Origin: an uncultured Spirochaetaceae bacterium
Lineage (GTDB): Bacteria; Spirochaetota; Spirochaetia; Sphaerochaetales; Sphaerochaetaceae
Length of the DNA stretch: 64,000 nt
Reading direction: 5' to 3'
Assembly: GCA_944389295.1 (NCBI GenBank)
Contig: CALXLV010000006.1
Location: forward strand, 1-64,000
Shown here piece by piece: positions 50,919 through 58,328 of this stretch. The notes beneath the pieces are model-generated. The model was not told where the DNA came from and did no database searches. It was given only the letters and a program-made list of their open reading frames with translations. A program made the translations under genes and the position numbers. Each line of letters begins with the position of its first letter. Positions within the stretch are counted from its first letter, which is position 1.

Positions 50919-51637
50919 TATTCCACAGCGGCATTTTCTATCCGGAAGAGAAGGAGGAACTGCTGTCCCTCGTCACTCCCATAAAGGACGGGGAAAAGCA
51001 CAAGGCGTTCATCCTTCCGCACATGGCCCTGAAATACTGTGCACACCTTTACAGGGAAGTATTTGCATCAATATCGGACGGGACGAGGATAATCGCTCTA
51101 CTCCCGCTGCACAGGGAGCCTCTTCTCAAGGATGAGGGAAAGATTCTCTTCTCGCCTCAGGAGAGAACGGAGAGCACGCCGCTCGGAGACGTGAGGATAG
51201 GAAGCCTCGGCTATACGGATTCCGCATCCTATGAGGCTGAGGAGTACAGCCTCGAGCTGCTGTACCCGTTCACGGCGTTCCATAATCCCTCATCCGTGCT
51301 CTATCCCCTATTCTCCGCAGCAGAGAGCAGTCAGGATGTGAAGAAGCTGACAGCCCTTCTCTCATCCCTCGATGACGGGAACACGGCCTTCATAGTATCT
51401 TCAAACATGACTGGTAAAGTCAAAAATGCGGAGGAGGTCTCCAGCGGGAGGGAAATGATGACGGAACTTCTCGCAAAGAAGGAACCTCTTCTCGATCTCT
51501 GGAGAAAGGGACGGATCACGCCATGCGGAGCCCCCCTGATCGAGAGCGTCTCGAGGATCACTGCATCCGCGTGGACGCTGATCGGAATATCTGAAAAGGA
51601 GACGATGGCGGGTCATGCCGCTTTCTACGGTGACTGA
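50915..51637 (+). CDS. Memo-like (AmmeMemoRadiSam system B-type) protein
   Basis: A 240-residue protein resembling the Memo family: SGIFYPEEKEELLSLV at the start (compare AGxFYP in Memo), AFILPHMALKYCAHLYREV near 31-49 where Memo has PHAGYxYSG, and LLPLHREPL near 63. Human MEMO1 binds metal through two histidines and a cysteine; His36 and His67 are plausible equivalents. AMMECR1 and the radical SAM partner of the usual three-gene set are not adjacent. It overlaps the NFACT gene by 4 bp. Identity to the family is only partial, so function remains open. Confidence 0.65.
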   Translation: MIFHSGIFYPEEKEELLSLVTPIKDGEKHKAFILPHMALKYCAHLYREVFASISDGTRIIALLPLHREPLLKDEGKILFSPQERTESTPLGDVRIGSLGYTDSASYEAEEYSLELLYPFTAFHNPSSVLYPLFSAAESSQDVKKLTALLSSLDDGNTAFIVSSNMTGKVKNAEEVSSGREMMTELLAKKEPLLDLWRKGRITPCGAPLIESVSRITASAWTLIGISEKETMAGHAAFYGD

Positions 51638-51638
51638 T

Positions 51639-53096
51639 ATGGAAAGGATAAGAGAGATAGTACGCGACGGCGAGAAAAAGACCGCCATATTGATAGGTGA
51701 TGACAGCTTCGGAGTTCCCAAGCATCTGATGCAGGGAGTGAAGCGGAACGGAATCATCTCTGACGGCAGCCATCTTGAAAAGTGGTACTGGGACGGCCTC
51801 TGCACGATAGACGGCATGAGGTATGTCTATTTCTCCCCGATGAGGATAAGACCGCTCTCCTCCCTCTCCACGGATGCCAGGGCCGATGCGCTGCGGATCG
51901 TCAGGAACCTTGCCTTCGCGCTCGAGAGCGCCGATGAGGATTTCCTCGATCTCGTGACAGGCGTCCTGCCGCTCTACAGAATATGGATAGCAGACGAGGA
52001 CAAAGTGCTCATCCTTCCTCCCGATCTCGGAGACATCTTCTCCGTGATGATACCTGAAGAGGAGAAGGAAGCCTCGGTCAGCAGGATAATACAGGGAAAG
52101 GCGGAGAAGAACTTCCTTCTGATCACGGAGATGGCGGAGCTTCTCTACTACGCAGCCTCCGGTGTCTTTCCCTTCGCATCCGATGCGATAAGAGGTTCGG
52201 GATACCGGGAAGTCCCGCTGCGCTTTTACGCGGAGCTTCCCGAGAAAACGGACGGCCTCATCAGCTTCATCTTCCATGCAAAAAGCCGCGAGATGCGCGA
52301 CATAATGGGCAACGGAAGCGGAGGCGAGAACCTCAGCTGGTTCCTCTCCCGCTCGCGTGATCTTGAATGGCCTCTGGAGAACAGGAGCGAAGAAGAAAGG
52401 GATGAGGCTGCAAGAAAGACAGAGAGCTCGGAAGAGTATTCGTCATATATAGCATCACGGAGCGCGAAGGCGAAGAGAAATGCGTTCTGGCGCGTCAAAG
52501 GAACGATAATAATAGCTTCAGGCATCGCTCTTTCAGTTCTGGGACTCTTCCTCTACAGCTACCTCTCCAACATTCTCGAGCCGCCAGAGACGAGAGACCT
52601 GCAGCCTGAGGGGATTATAGAGGCGTTCTACGATGCGCAGAGCGACTGCATGCCGGAGGTTATGACCACAGCGGTAAAAGGAACTACAGTGCCGCAGGAC
52701 ATGGAGGTGACTAACCTCTTCGTGACATCGAGGGCGAGAATGGCATATGAGGCGATGAACCCTGTGATAAACGTCAACGACTGGCTTGCGGCGGGTTCCC
52801 CTCCGATCGAAGAAAGCTGCATGATCTACGGAGTCGTACTGGAAAGCATCGAAAAGACAGGAGAGAACGAATACCTTGCGCATGGAATCTGGTACACCCC
52901 GATCACGGCCGACGAAGGAGATGAGGCCGCTCCGGAAGCAGGTACGACAGTAGTCTATAAATACGATGTCGAGCAGAGCTTCGGATTCACATGGAACGAC
53001 AGAGGATGGTGGAACATCACCTCGTCCGAGATCGTGAGCTATGACTATCTAGACTATGAGACCGTGGAGACTTATGCCAGAACTCTCCAGATATGA
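51639..53096 (+). CDS. Membrane protein with degenerate kinase-like cytoplasmic domain
   Basis: A 485-residue protein with one membrane helix at about 293-315 (IIIASGIALSVLGLFLYSYL). The N-terminal 250 residues resemble a protein kinase whose catalytic motifs are missing: IVRNLAFALESADEDFLD for helices C-E, YRIWIADEDKVLILPPDLGDIFS where the catalytic and DFG loops should be, and MAELLYYAASGVFPF like the LYELLTGxxPF segment. No catalytic HRD or DFG and no lysine-glutamate pair can be placed, so a pseudokinase is suggested, not shown. The C-terminal 165 residues are outside the membrane. It starts one base after the Memo-like stop; an ATG 24 bases earlier is an alternative. Confidence 0.55.
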   Translation: MERIREIVRDGEKKTAILIGDDSFGVPKHLMQGVKRNGIISDGSHLEKWYWDGLCTIDGMRYVYFSPMRIRPLSSLSTDARADALRIVRNLAFALESADEDFLDLVTGVLPLYRIWIADEDKVLILPPDLGDIFSVMIPEEEKEASVSRIIQGKAEKNFLLITEMAELLYYAASGVFPFASDAIRGSGYREVPLRFYAELPEKTDGLISFIFHAKSREMRDIMGNGSGGENLSWFLSRSRDLEWPLENRSEEERDEAARKTESSEEYSSYIASRSAKAKRNAFWRVKGTIIIASGIALSVLGLFLYSYLSNILEPPETRDLQPEGIIEAFYDAQSDCMPEVMTTAVKGTTVPQDMEVTNLFVTSRARMAYEAMNPVINVNDWLAAGSPPIEESCMIYGVVLESIEKTGENEYLAHGIWYTPITADEGDEAAPEAGTTVVYKYDVEQSFGFTWNDRGWWNITSSEIVSYDYLDYETVETYARTLQI

Positions 53097-54011
53097 TGCT
53101 ATCCCCTTCCTGTCATCGGGATGGAAGAATCGGCACTCACTGAATGAGGAGAAGAATGTCATCTGCCTCTTGGCATACTGCCTCGTGGAGCGCGATATCT
53201 CCTCCTTGAGAACGCGTATGGATGCCTCACCCGACTCTGCGGCATCCAGCGCCTCCCTGTAGCCTATGGCCTTCATTCCCGGCCATGACCTCTCTGCACC
53301 GCTCTCCATAAGCCCTCTCAGCTCATCATAGAAGCCCATGCGGAACATCTCGTCTATCCTCAGATCGATGCGCCGGGCAAGCTCTGACTTCTCGCGGACA
53401 AGACCTATTATCACGAAATCGATGTCGCTGCGGGGAGAATCAGGAACGGGGAATGAGGAGAGAGGACGTCCCGAGCCCTCATACACCTCGATTGCGCGTG
53501 AGATTCGGTAGATGTCGCTGCGGCTTATGCGCGCTGCCGAGTCGGGATCGATCTCTTCAAGATATGAATACGCCCACTCCTTTCCTTTTTCATCGATCAT
53601 CGCCGCAACGCGTGCACGGACGGAGGCATCCGAAGCAGGAGCCGCAGGAGGTCCGTAGATCAAGGAGCGGAAATAATATGCAGTGCCGCCTGTTATGAGA
53701 GGAATGTGCGAGCGGGAGGATATATCGCTGATCATGGCCTCCGCATCACGCACGAAATCCCCGGCAGTGTACTGCTCCCAGGGATTCCTTATATCAAGAA
53801 GATGGTGCGGTATCAGAGCGCGGAGTCTCTCATCGGGCTTTGCCGAACCGATATCAAGACCTCTGTAGACCTGAACCGAATCGGCGTTTATGATCTCGAA
53901 GCCATCGGAGAAGAGCTCCTCAGTCAGCGCGGTCTTTCCCACCGCTGTGGGACCGAAGAGGACAACGGCCTTATTCCTGCTGTCCGTCGTCTTCCCTGTA
54001 CTCGATCTCAT
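53049..54011 (-). CDS. miaA: tRNA dimethylallyltransferase
   Basis: A 320-residue enzyme that transfers a dimethylallyl group to A37 of tRNAs reading UNN codons. The P-loop GPTAVGKTALTEEL is near 20-33, INADSVQVYRGLDIGSAKP near 42-60 is the substrate block, and AIGYREALDA and RSTRQYAKRQMTFF occur in the C-terminal half. The start at 54011 gives the natural MiaA N-terminus and overlaps rpoZ by 41 bp. The 3' end overlaps the convergent membrane-kinase-like gene by 48 bp. Confidence 0.93.
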   Translation of the reverse strand: MRSSTGKTTDSRNKAVVLFGPTAVGKTALTEELFSDGFEIINADSVQVYRGLDIGSAKPDERLRALIPHHLLDIRNPWEQYTAGDFVRDAEAMISDISSRSHIPLITGGTAYYFRSLIYGPPAAPASDASVRARVAAMIDEKGKEWAYSYLEEIDPDSAARISRSDIYRISRAIEVYEGSGRPLSSFPVPDSPRSDIDFVIIGLVREKSELARRIDLRIDEMFRMGFYDELRGLMESGAERSWPGMKAIGYREALDAAESGEASIRVLKEEISRSTRQYAKRQMTFFSSFSECRFFHPDDRKGIASYLESSGISLHGLIV

Positions 54012-54174
54012 CGTTAAGGGCGCGCGAGAGAACGACGGAGACGATCTTCTCGCCCTCGTCCTCGATCTCCTTCCTCTTGTCGGTCGCCGCATAGATCGCA
54101 GCTTCCTTGATGGCTACGCTCGTCATCTCGTAGACGTTGCATTCCTTATCGATAAGTTCATTTAGAGGAATCAC
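53971..54174 (-). CDS. rpoZ: RNA polymerase omega subunit
   Basis: A 67-residue protein with the omega-subunit pattern: IPLNELIDKECNVYEMTSVAIKEA then RKEIEDEGEKIVSVVLSRALNDEIEY, which matches the helix order of RpoZ (recognised by the VYEMT..A and ALNDEI/L segments). It assists assembly of the beta-prime subunit. It lies in the usual small-gene cluster next to yicC, cmk and miaA. Confidence 0.85.
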   Translation of the reverse strand: MIPLNELIDKECNVYEMTSVAIKEAAIYAATDKRKEIEDEGEKIVSVVLSRALNDEIEYREDDGQQE

Positions 54175-54201
54175 ATGAATCTCCTTATTACAGCCTTGTC
54201 A

Positions 54202-54744
54202 TTATACAGGAGAAGAGGCTGGCGTGCCAATACCCCTTGCAGCATCCACTATTATCGACGCGATCTCCTCCGGAGTCCTCTCATCGGTGGCTATGATGAG
54301 ATCGGCAGTCTCCTCCGCAGAGCTGTTGTCTATCCCGTATATCTTCATGTATCTCGCGCTGTCATGCTCATCGCGGCTTACAGTCTGGGCATAACGCTCC
54401 TCGAAGGTTCCGCCCTCCCTCTTGAGAATCCTCTCAGCCCTGGTCTCTGCAGAGGCCGTGAGGTAGACTTTCAGGTCGGCATCCTTGAGCATCCATATCG
54501 CGAGACGCGAGCCGAGAACGCAGTCGGGAACGGACATCGCCATCTCAACCTGCCTTCTGTCCAGCTCCCTGTCGATCTCATAATCATCCTCTGCCATATG
54601 GCAGAAAGTCCAGAAATCGATACCGCGCTCCTCCGCCATCTGACGGAATGTGAAGTTTATCATCGGGTATCCCAGCTTTTCCGATACAAGACGCGTCACC
54701 GTGGTGTTGCCGCAGCCGCTTTTGGATGAAATTGCGATTCTCAT
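54202..54744 (-). CDS. Cytidylate-kinase-like P-loop protein with altered Walker A
   Basis: A 180-residue nucleoside-monophosphate kinase fold, similar to the short CMP kinases of archaea and spirochaetes. The N-terminus MRIAISSKSGCGNTTVTRLV has the P-loop frame but asparagine in place of the catalytic lysine (GxGNTT instead of GxGKTT). ERGIDFWTFCHMAEDDYEIDRELDRRQ and GSRLAIWMLKDADLKVYLTA follow family order, as do the lid arginines (RAERILKREGG). The lysine loss implies weak or absent ATP binding unless another residue substitutes. The start at 54744 is 11 bases after the yicC stop. Confidence 0.8.
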   Translation of the reverse strand: MRIAISSKSGCGNTTVTRLVSEKLGYPMINFTFRQMAEERGIDFWTFCHMAEDDYEIDRELDRRQVEMAMSVPDCVLGSRLAIWMLKDADLKVYLTASAETRAERILKREGGTFEERYAQTVSRDEHDSARYMKIYGIDNSSAEETADLIIATDERTPEEIASIIVDAARGIGTPASSPV

Positions 54745-54755
54745 TCTCTTTCCTG

Positions 54756-55619
54756 TCACTCTACGTTTCTTATCTGCTCTCTGATGTTCTCGACATCGTC
54801 CTTCATGCTGACGACGAGGAGGTTTATCTCGACAAGCTGGCTCTTGGAAGCTATCGTGTTGCACTCGCGCTGCATCTCCTGGCAGAGGAAGTCGAGGCGC
54901 TTTCCTACAGGTTCAGCAGAGGAAAGAAGCCTCTTGTACTCCTCAATATGCACCCTCAGCCTCTGCACCTCCTCGTTTATCGAATAGCGCACAAGAATGG
55001 CCGCGAGCTCTGTCATGAAATCAGGAGAACCGGCCTTCCTTTCCGAGAGTTCCTCATACTTCTCAACAAGAAGTTTTTTGTAGTGTTCCTCAAGCTCTCC
55101 CGCTTTTGCCTCTATGCCGCCGAGGGATGTCTCGAATCTGGTGCCGAGCCTCTCGAGATCGCGTCTGGTGCCCTCTCCTTCCCTCTCTCTGCCTTCGAGG
55201 AAGGCATCAAGAGCTTCTGTCAGAACTTTCTCCACCCCTTCTCTGTAGGCTTCCGCATCTCCTAAGCCCGCAGGCGTAAGCATACCGTCAACGGCAAGAT
55301 AGTCCGAGAGAAGCGGAGGTGCGCAGTCCGCCCTGTCCGTGATCTTCCGGAACGCCTCCCGGTATGAATCGAGAAGTCCTTCGTCAACGACAATCTCCAC
55401 GCGGCTTTTCACTACGCGGAGGCGCAGGCTGATCTCAACGCGCCCCCTCTTCGCTCTCTTCCCGATCTCGCTGTCGGCAAGCGTCTCATATGATGAGAGT
55501 GCCTGCGAGATATTATGAACTATATCAAGATAACGGCTGTTGTAGCCTTTGACCTCACACTCGATGATATACTCATCGCACCGGTAGAGAGAGTGGCCGT
55601 AGCCCGTCATGCTTCTCAA
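54756..55619 (-). CDS. yicC: YicC family endoribonuclease
   Basis: The 287-residue protein starts MRSMTGYGHS, the near-universal start of YicC proteins, and ends QRECNTIASKSQLVEINLLVVSMKDDVENIREQIRNVE, the C-terminal family block (DUF1732). E. coli YicC is an endoribonuclease that destabilises small RNAs. It is conserved beside gmk/cmk, rpoZ and miaA-type genes, as here. Confidence 0.95.
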   Translation of the reverse strand: MRSMTGYGHSLYRCDEYIIECEVKGYNSRYLDIVHNISQALSSYETLADSEIGKRAKRGRVEISLRLRVVKSRVEIVVDEGLLDSYREAFRKITDRADCAPPLLSDYLAVDGMLTPAGLGDAEAYREGVEKVLTEALDAFLEGREREGEGTRRDLERLGTRFETSLGGIEAKAGELEEHYKKLLVEKYEELSERKAGSPDFMTELAAILVRYSINEEVQRLRVHIEEYKRLLSSAEPVGKRLDFLCQEMQRECNTIASKSQLVEINLLVVSMKDDVENIREQIRNVE

Positions 55620-55651
55620 GGCGGAACCTCCTGTCAGGGATTATAGAATCA

Positions 55652-56086
55652 TCATCTGGAAGCCGCAACATCACCGTCGGATGCACGGAGAGTGATGATA
55701 TGCGGAAATGTCTCCTTCACTCCTGAAAGGAGGGAGAGAACCTCATCCCTGCTCTCCGCGATGAACGCCGAAGAGAGCCTTCTCGGAACGGGAGAGAACA
55801 CAATGCCGTCGATGATCGTCATGAATGAGGAAAACGCCCTGAGCTTTTTGTCTCCCACGACTATAAGATATGATGCGGATGAGAGCGCTCCCGCCCATGA
55901 GCGCGGAGAGGAGAATACGGAAAGAGACGGAATGAACACCACCGCACAGGGGGCATTCTCCTCGCATATGCGCCTTGCCTCCCTGGGGGAATCTGCCGTC
56001 TCTTCGCTTCCTACCGGCAAGAAAAATGAGGGTGCAGCAAAGTGCATCCTCAGCTCCTCGTCGGATTTCTTCCTGAAAAAGGCCAT
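55652..56086 (-). CDS. Hypothetical protein downstream of the zinc-ribbon gene
   Basis: A 144-residue protein I do not recognise. It begins MAFFRKKSDEELR and has a fairly regular alternation of strands and helices (CAVVFIPSLSVFS, SYLIVVGDKKLRAFSS, IITLRASDGDVAASR). Codon use follows the neighbours, and the reverse frame shows signs of being a shadow. It starts one base after the zinc-ribbon gene stop and ends 32 bases before yicC, so it belongs to that operon. Confidence 0.55.
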   Translation of the reverse strand: MAFFRKKSDEELRMHFAAPSFFLPVGSEETADSPREARRICEENAPCAVVFIPSLSVFSSPRSWAGALSSASYLIVVGDKKLRAFSSFMTIIDGIVFSPVPRRLSSAFIAESRDEVLSLLSGVKETFPHIITLRASDGDVAASR

Positions 56087-56087
56087 C

Positions 56088-56252
56088 TTACTTGGAAAGT
56101 TTAGCGTTGCATTCCTTGCAGATCTTGACCTTGTTTCCGTCGATCTCCTTCTCGTAAAGGCACTTGATGGCTGTTCTGCCGCAAACCGGGCAGGTAGCTC
56201 TGCCATTGTTGAACTGATCGCGGATACCTGTTCCTCTATGTGCTTTGGACAT
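56088..56252 (-). CDS. 54-residue zinc-ribbon protein, spirochaete-type
   Basis: A small protein starting MSKAHRGTGIRDQFNN with two cysteine pairs, CPVC at 21-24 and CKEC at 45-48, and a basic hairpin between (KCLYEKEIDGNKVKI). The spacing is typical of a zinc ribbon such as ribosomal proteins L32, L33 or S14-type factors, but the sequence matches none of them well. AGGAG precedes the ATG. It heads the operon leading to yicC, cmk, rpoZ and miaA, which would fit a ribosome- or RNA-polymerase-associated factor. The gene is too short to be called by length filters, yet motif, start site and context support it. Confidence 0.8.
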   Translation of the reverse strand: MSKAHRGTGIRDQFNNGRATCPVCGRTAIKCLYEKEIDGNKVKICKECNAKLSK

Positions 56253-56315
56253 CTTCTACTCCTTATGAATCCAGTTTCCCGTAGACTATACCCCATCGAG
56301 GAAGAGAGGTCAACA

Positions 56316-57227
56316 TTATAGCAGTGCGAAGAGAAGCGGCATCAGGAGAAGCGATATGACTATCGAGACAGTGCTGACAAAGCCTACTAGCTCTATGTCG
56401 CCGTCAAGATCGGCGGTGAACGCGGTGCTTGCCGAGCTTATAGGCGCGAAAGCGGTTATAGCGACAGCCTTTCTGACCTCATACGGGAACGGAGCGAATG
56501 AGAAGAAAAGGAAGGCTATGACTGCGGCGAATGCCAGACGGAGTATGTTGACAACCGCAACTTCCTTCACCTTCGTTCTGTCGGAGCTGAACTCGAGCAT
56601 CAGGCCTATCATTATCATCGACATCGGGCCGTTCGCGGGGCTTACCATCGATGCGAACTGGAAAATCCTCTCGGGAACGGAGATGGCGAATATGCTCAGC
56701 AGAAGCATGACGAAGTATGCGATGAACGACGGCTTCTGGAAGATAGTGAGGAACGAACGGAGAGCGCTTCTTCCCGGAGATGCGTTCACGGCCATTGCCG
56801 CAAGAACGAAATTGAGGCCGATGCACATCGGTGAGTTGCCCATGTCGAAAAGGCAGGTTGCAACCACTCCCGAGGCTCCGAGGATTCCGGAGACAAAGGG
56901 AAGCGTGAAGTTGCCGATGTTGTATGCGGGAAGCTCGAGTATGTAGAAGAGCTTCGCATCTCTTGATGATCTGCGTGAGATCGCCCAGCCGAGGAGGATC
57001 ATCAGCCAGTTTGAGGCGAACGAGATGAGGGGAATCGACATATACTGCCATTCAAACGCGAAATCCCTGAAACTCACGATGATCGCGGCTGGAAGCGTTA
57101 TGTTCATCACAACGCGCGCCACCGACACACCGTCCTCTTTCGTCAGAACCCCGGCTTTCTTCATCGCATAGCCAAGCGCTACCATCAGGAGGAAGAAGAA
57201 AGCCCTTATAAGAATCTCAGTCACCAC
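56316..57227 (-). CDS. AEC family transporter (auxin efflux carrier type)
   Basis: A 303-residue membrane protein with ten helices in two inverted repeats, each with a discontinuous helix marked by a proline-containing crossover (ITLPAAIIVS near 43; the second near SPANGPMSMIMIG at 202). YNIGNFTLPFVSGILG near 100 is characteristic. Bacterial members export or import dicarboxylates such as malate or malonate. The start is a GTG with GGAGG five bases upstream. Confidence 0.9.
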   Translation of the reverse strand: MVTEILIRAFFFLLMVALGYAMKKAGVLTKEDGVSVARVVMNITLPAAIIVSFRDFAFEWQYMSIPLISFASNWLMILLGWAISRRSSRDAKLFYILELPAYNIGNFTLPFVSGILGASGVVATCLFDMGNSPMCIGLNFVLAAMAVNASPGRSALRSFLTIFQKPSFIAYFVMLLLSIFAISVPERIFQFASMVSPANGPMSMIMIGLMLEFSSDRTKVKEVAVVNILRLAFAAVIAFLFFSFAPFPYEVRKAVAITAFAPISSASTAFTADLDGDIELVGFVSTVSIVISLLLMPLLFALL

Positions 57228-57261
57228 GGCCTCCGCAGTGATGATACTCCATTCTGATACG

Positions 57262-57292
57262 AAAAGGCCATCTGTTTTTCAGCAGATGGCCC
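57262..57292 (-). terminator. Terminator of the 130-residue membrane protein gene
   Basis: Minus strand GGCCATCTG pairs with CAGATGGCC around a loop of eight bases and is followed by TTTTCG. Confidence 0.85.
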
Positions 57293-57304
57293 TATGCCTG
57301 CTCT

Positions 57305-57697
57305 TTATACATTATGAGTCTCAGGCTTTTCCCCCTCTCCTTCTTCATGGACTGTCACATCGACGGCCTCTGCCTTTGCTTTCCGTGCCTCCGCCTCAGA
57401 GGCTCTGCGCTCTCTCTTCTTCAGCTCGCCGTCCTTTTTCTCATAATGAGTGAGGATGACGAAAATCACCATCAGGACAAGACCGGCATCAAAGAAAAGA
57501 TGACCTATCGATATATACCCTGTTCCAGCCGCAGGCGAAGAGACTGTGTACCTTGCCGCATATGATATGAAACCCGCTCCGCTGTGATAGACATAGCTGT
57601 GAGGGGCACCAGCAGAAATTCCGTAAATCACAAGGCCTGCTCCGAATACAAGGAACAGAATCGAGAGAATAAGAACTATGACTGCGCTTTTCTTCAT
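57305..57697 (-). CDS. Hypothetical two-helix membrane protein
   Basis: A 130-residue protein with membrane helices at about 5-27 and 62-83 and a hydrophilic, charged tail (KKRERRASEAEARKAKAEA then EEGEGEKPETHNV). I do not recognise a family. GGAGG is seven bases before the ATG and a good terminator follows, so it is a genuine single gene. Confidence 0.7.
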   Translation of the reverse strand: MKKSAVIVLILSILFLVFGAGLVIYGISAGAPHSYVYHSGAGFISYAARYTVSSPAAGTGYISIGHLFFDAGLVLMVIFVILTHYEKKDGELKKRERRASEAEARKAKAEAVDVTVHEEGEGEKPETHNV

Positions 57698-57907
57698 GAC
57701 GCACCTCCGTTTCCATCAGGGAATGTAGCACCAAAAAGATCAAAAGTGCGCATCTTCACACAATCGACAGAGGAAAGACAGAGACAGAATAAAGTGAGGA
57801 GAATGAAAGGGGCCATTCTCTGCTCTCTGACGGATGGACCAAAGCTGAACTGAGGTATGGAAAACATAGGCCTGCGGCAACTGATAATAACAAGATATTA
57901 TTAATAT

Positions 57908-57936
57908 TTGCTGTTTTTATTAAATATTGCTAAAAT
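57908..57936 (+). promoter_or_regulatory. Promoter of the HTH gene (leaderless)
   Basis: TTGCTG (57908-57913), 17 bases, TAAAAT (57931-57936), with 8 bases to the ATG at 57945. The -10 is contained in two copies of AATATTG (57924-57929 and 57934-57940 region), a possible operator for self-repression. Confidence 0.6.
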
Positions 57937-57944
57937 ATTGATAC

Positions 57945-58238
57945 ATGATCGATCTGGACAAAATCGGAATGATGCCCTGCGAGATACAGAAGGAGATCGC
58001 AAGGAAGGAAAAGCAGAGAAGAAAGGCCGATGGCATTTCGCAGGCGGAGATGGCGCGGCGGACAGGAATGTCACTCTCCTCTGTCAGGCGTTTCGAGCAG
58101 ACTGGCGAGATTTCCTTCTCCAGCCTGATAAAGATTGCAGGAGTACTTTATGATGAGGATGCTTTCCTGCACCTTTTCGAACCAAAAGAATTCAGGACCA
58201 TGAAGGAGCTGATGGATGCGCAACGCAAAAAGCGCTGA
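57945..58238 (+). CDS. HTH (XRE/HipB-like) DNA-binding protein, no toxin partner seen
   Basis: A 97-residue protein with a helix-turn-helix of the Cro/HipB type: ISQAEMARRTGMSLSSVRRFEQTGEISFSSLIKIAGVL (about 31-68). The C-terminal 25 residues are charged. HipB-like proteins usually pair with a HipA kinase toxin, but the next gene is mtnP on the opposite strand and no hipA is present. It may be an orphan antitoxin, a remnant of a mobile element, or a stand-alone regulator. Confidence 0.8.
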   Translation: MIDLDKIGMMPCEIQKEIARKEKQRRKADGISQAEMARRTGMSLSSVRRFEQTGEISFSSLIKIAGVLYDEDAFLHLFEPKEFRTMKELMDAQRKKR

Positions 58239-58328
58239 AGTGTATAGCAATGTATCGTCAGCCGCTGGCCGCTGATTCTCCATGCATTCAATCTCTGCAG
58301 GCAGTATGAAGCCGACGGACCGGTTCCG

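Noticed and set aside
53049..53096. Frameshift or mis-called end between the kinase-like gene and miaA
   Set aside because: Both reading frames end in ordinary sequence without a break in their motifs, so an antisense overlap is the simpler reading.
55692..56321. Plus-strand frame of 209 codons opposite the zinc-ribbon and hypothetical genes
   Set aside because: The minus-strand small gene has clear zinc motifs, an AGGAG and operon position; the plus frame contains a disordered serine-rich sequence and no ribosome site.
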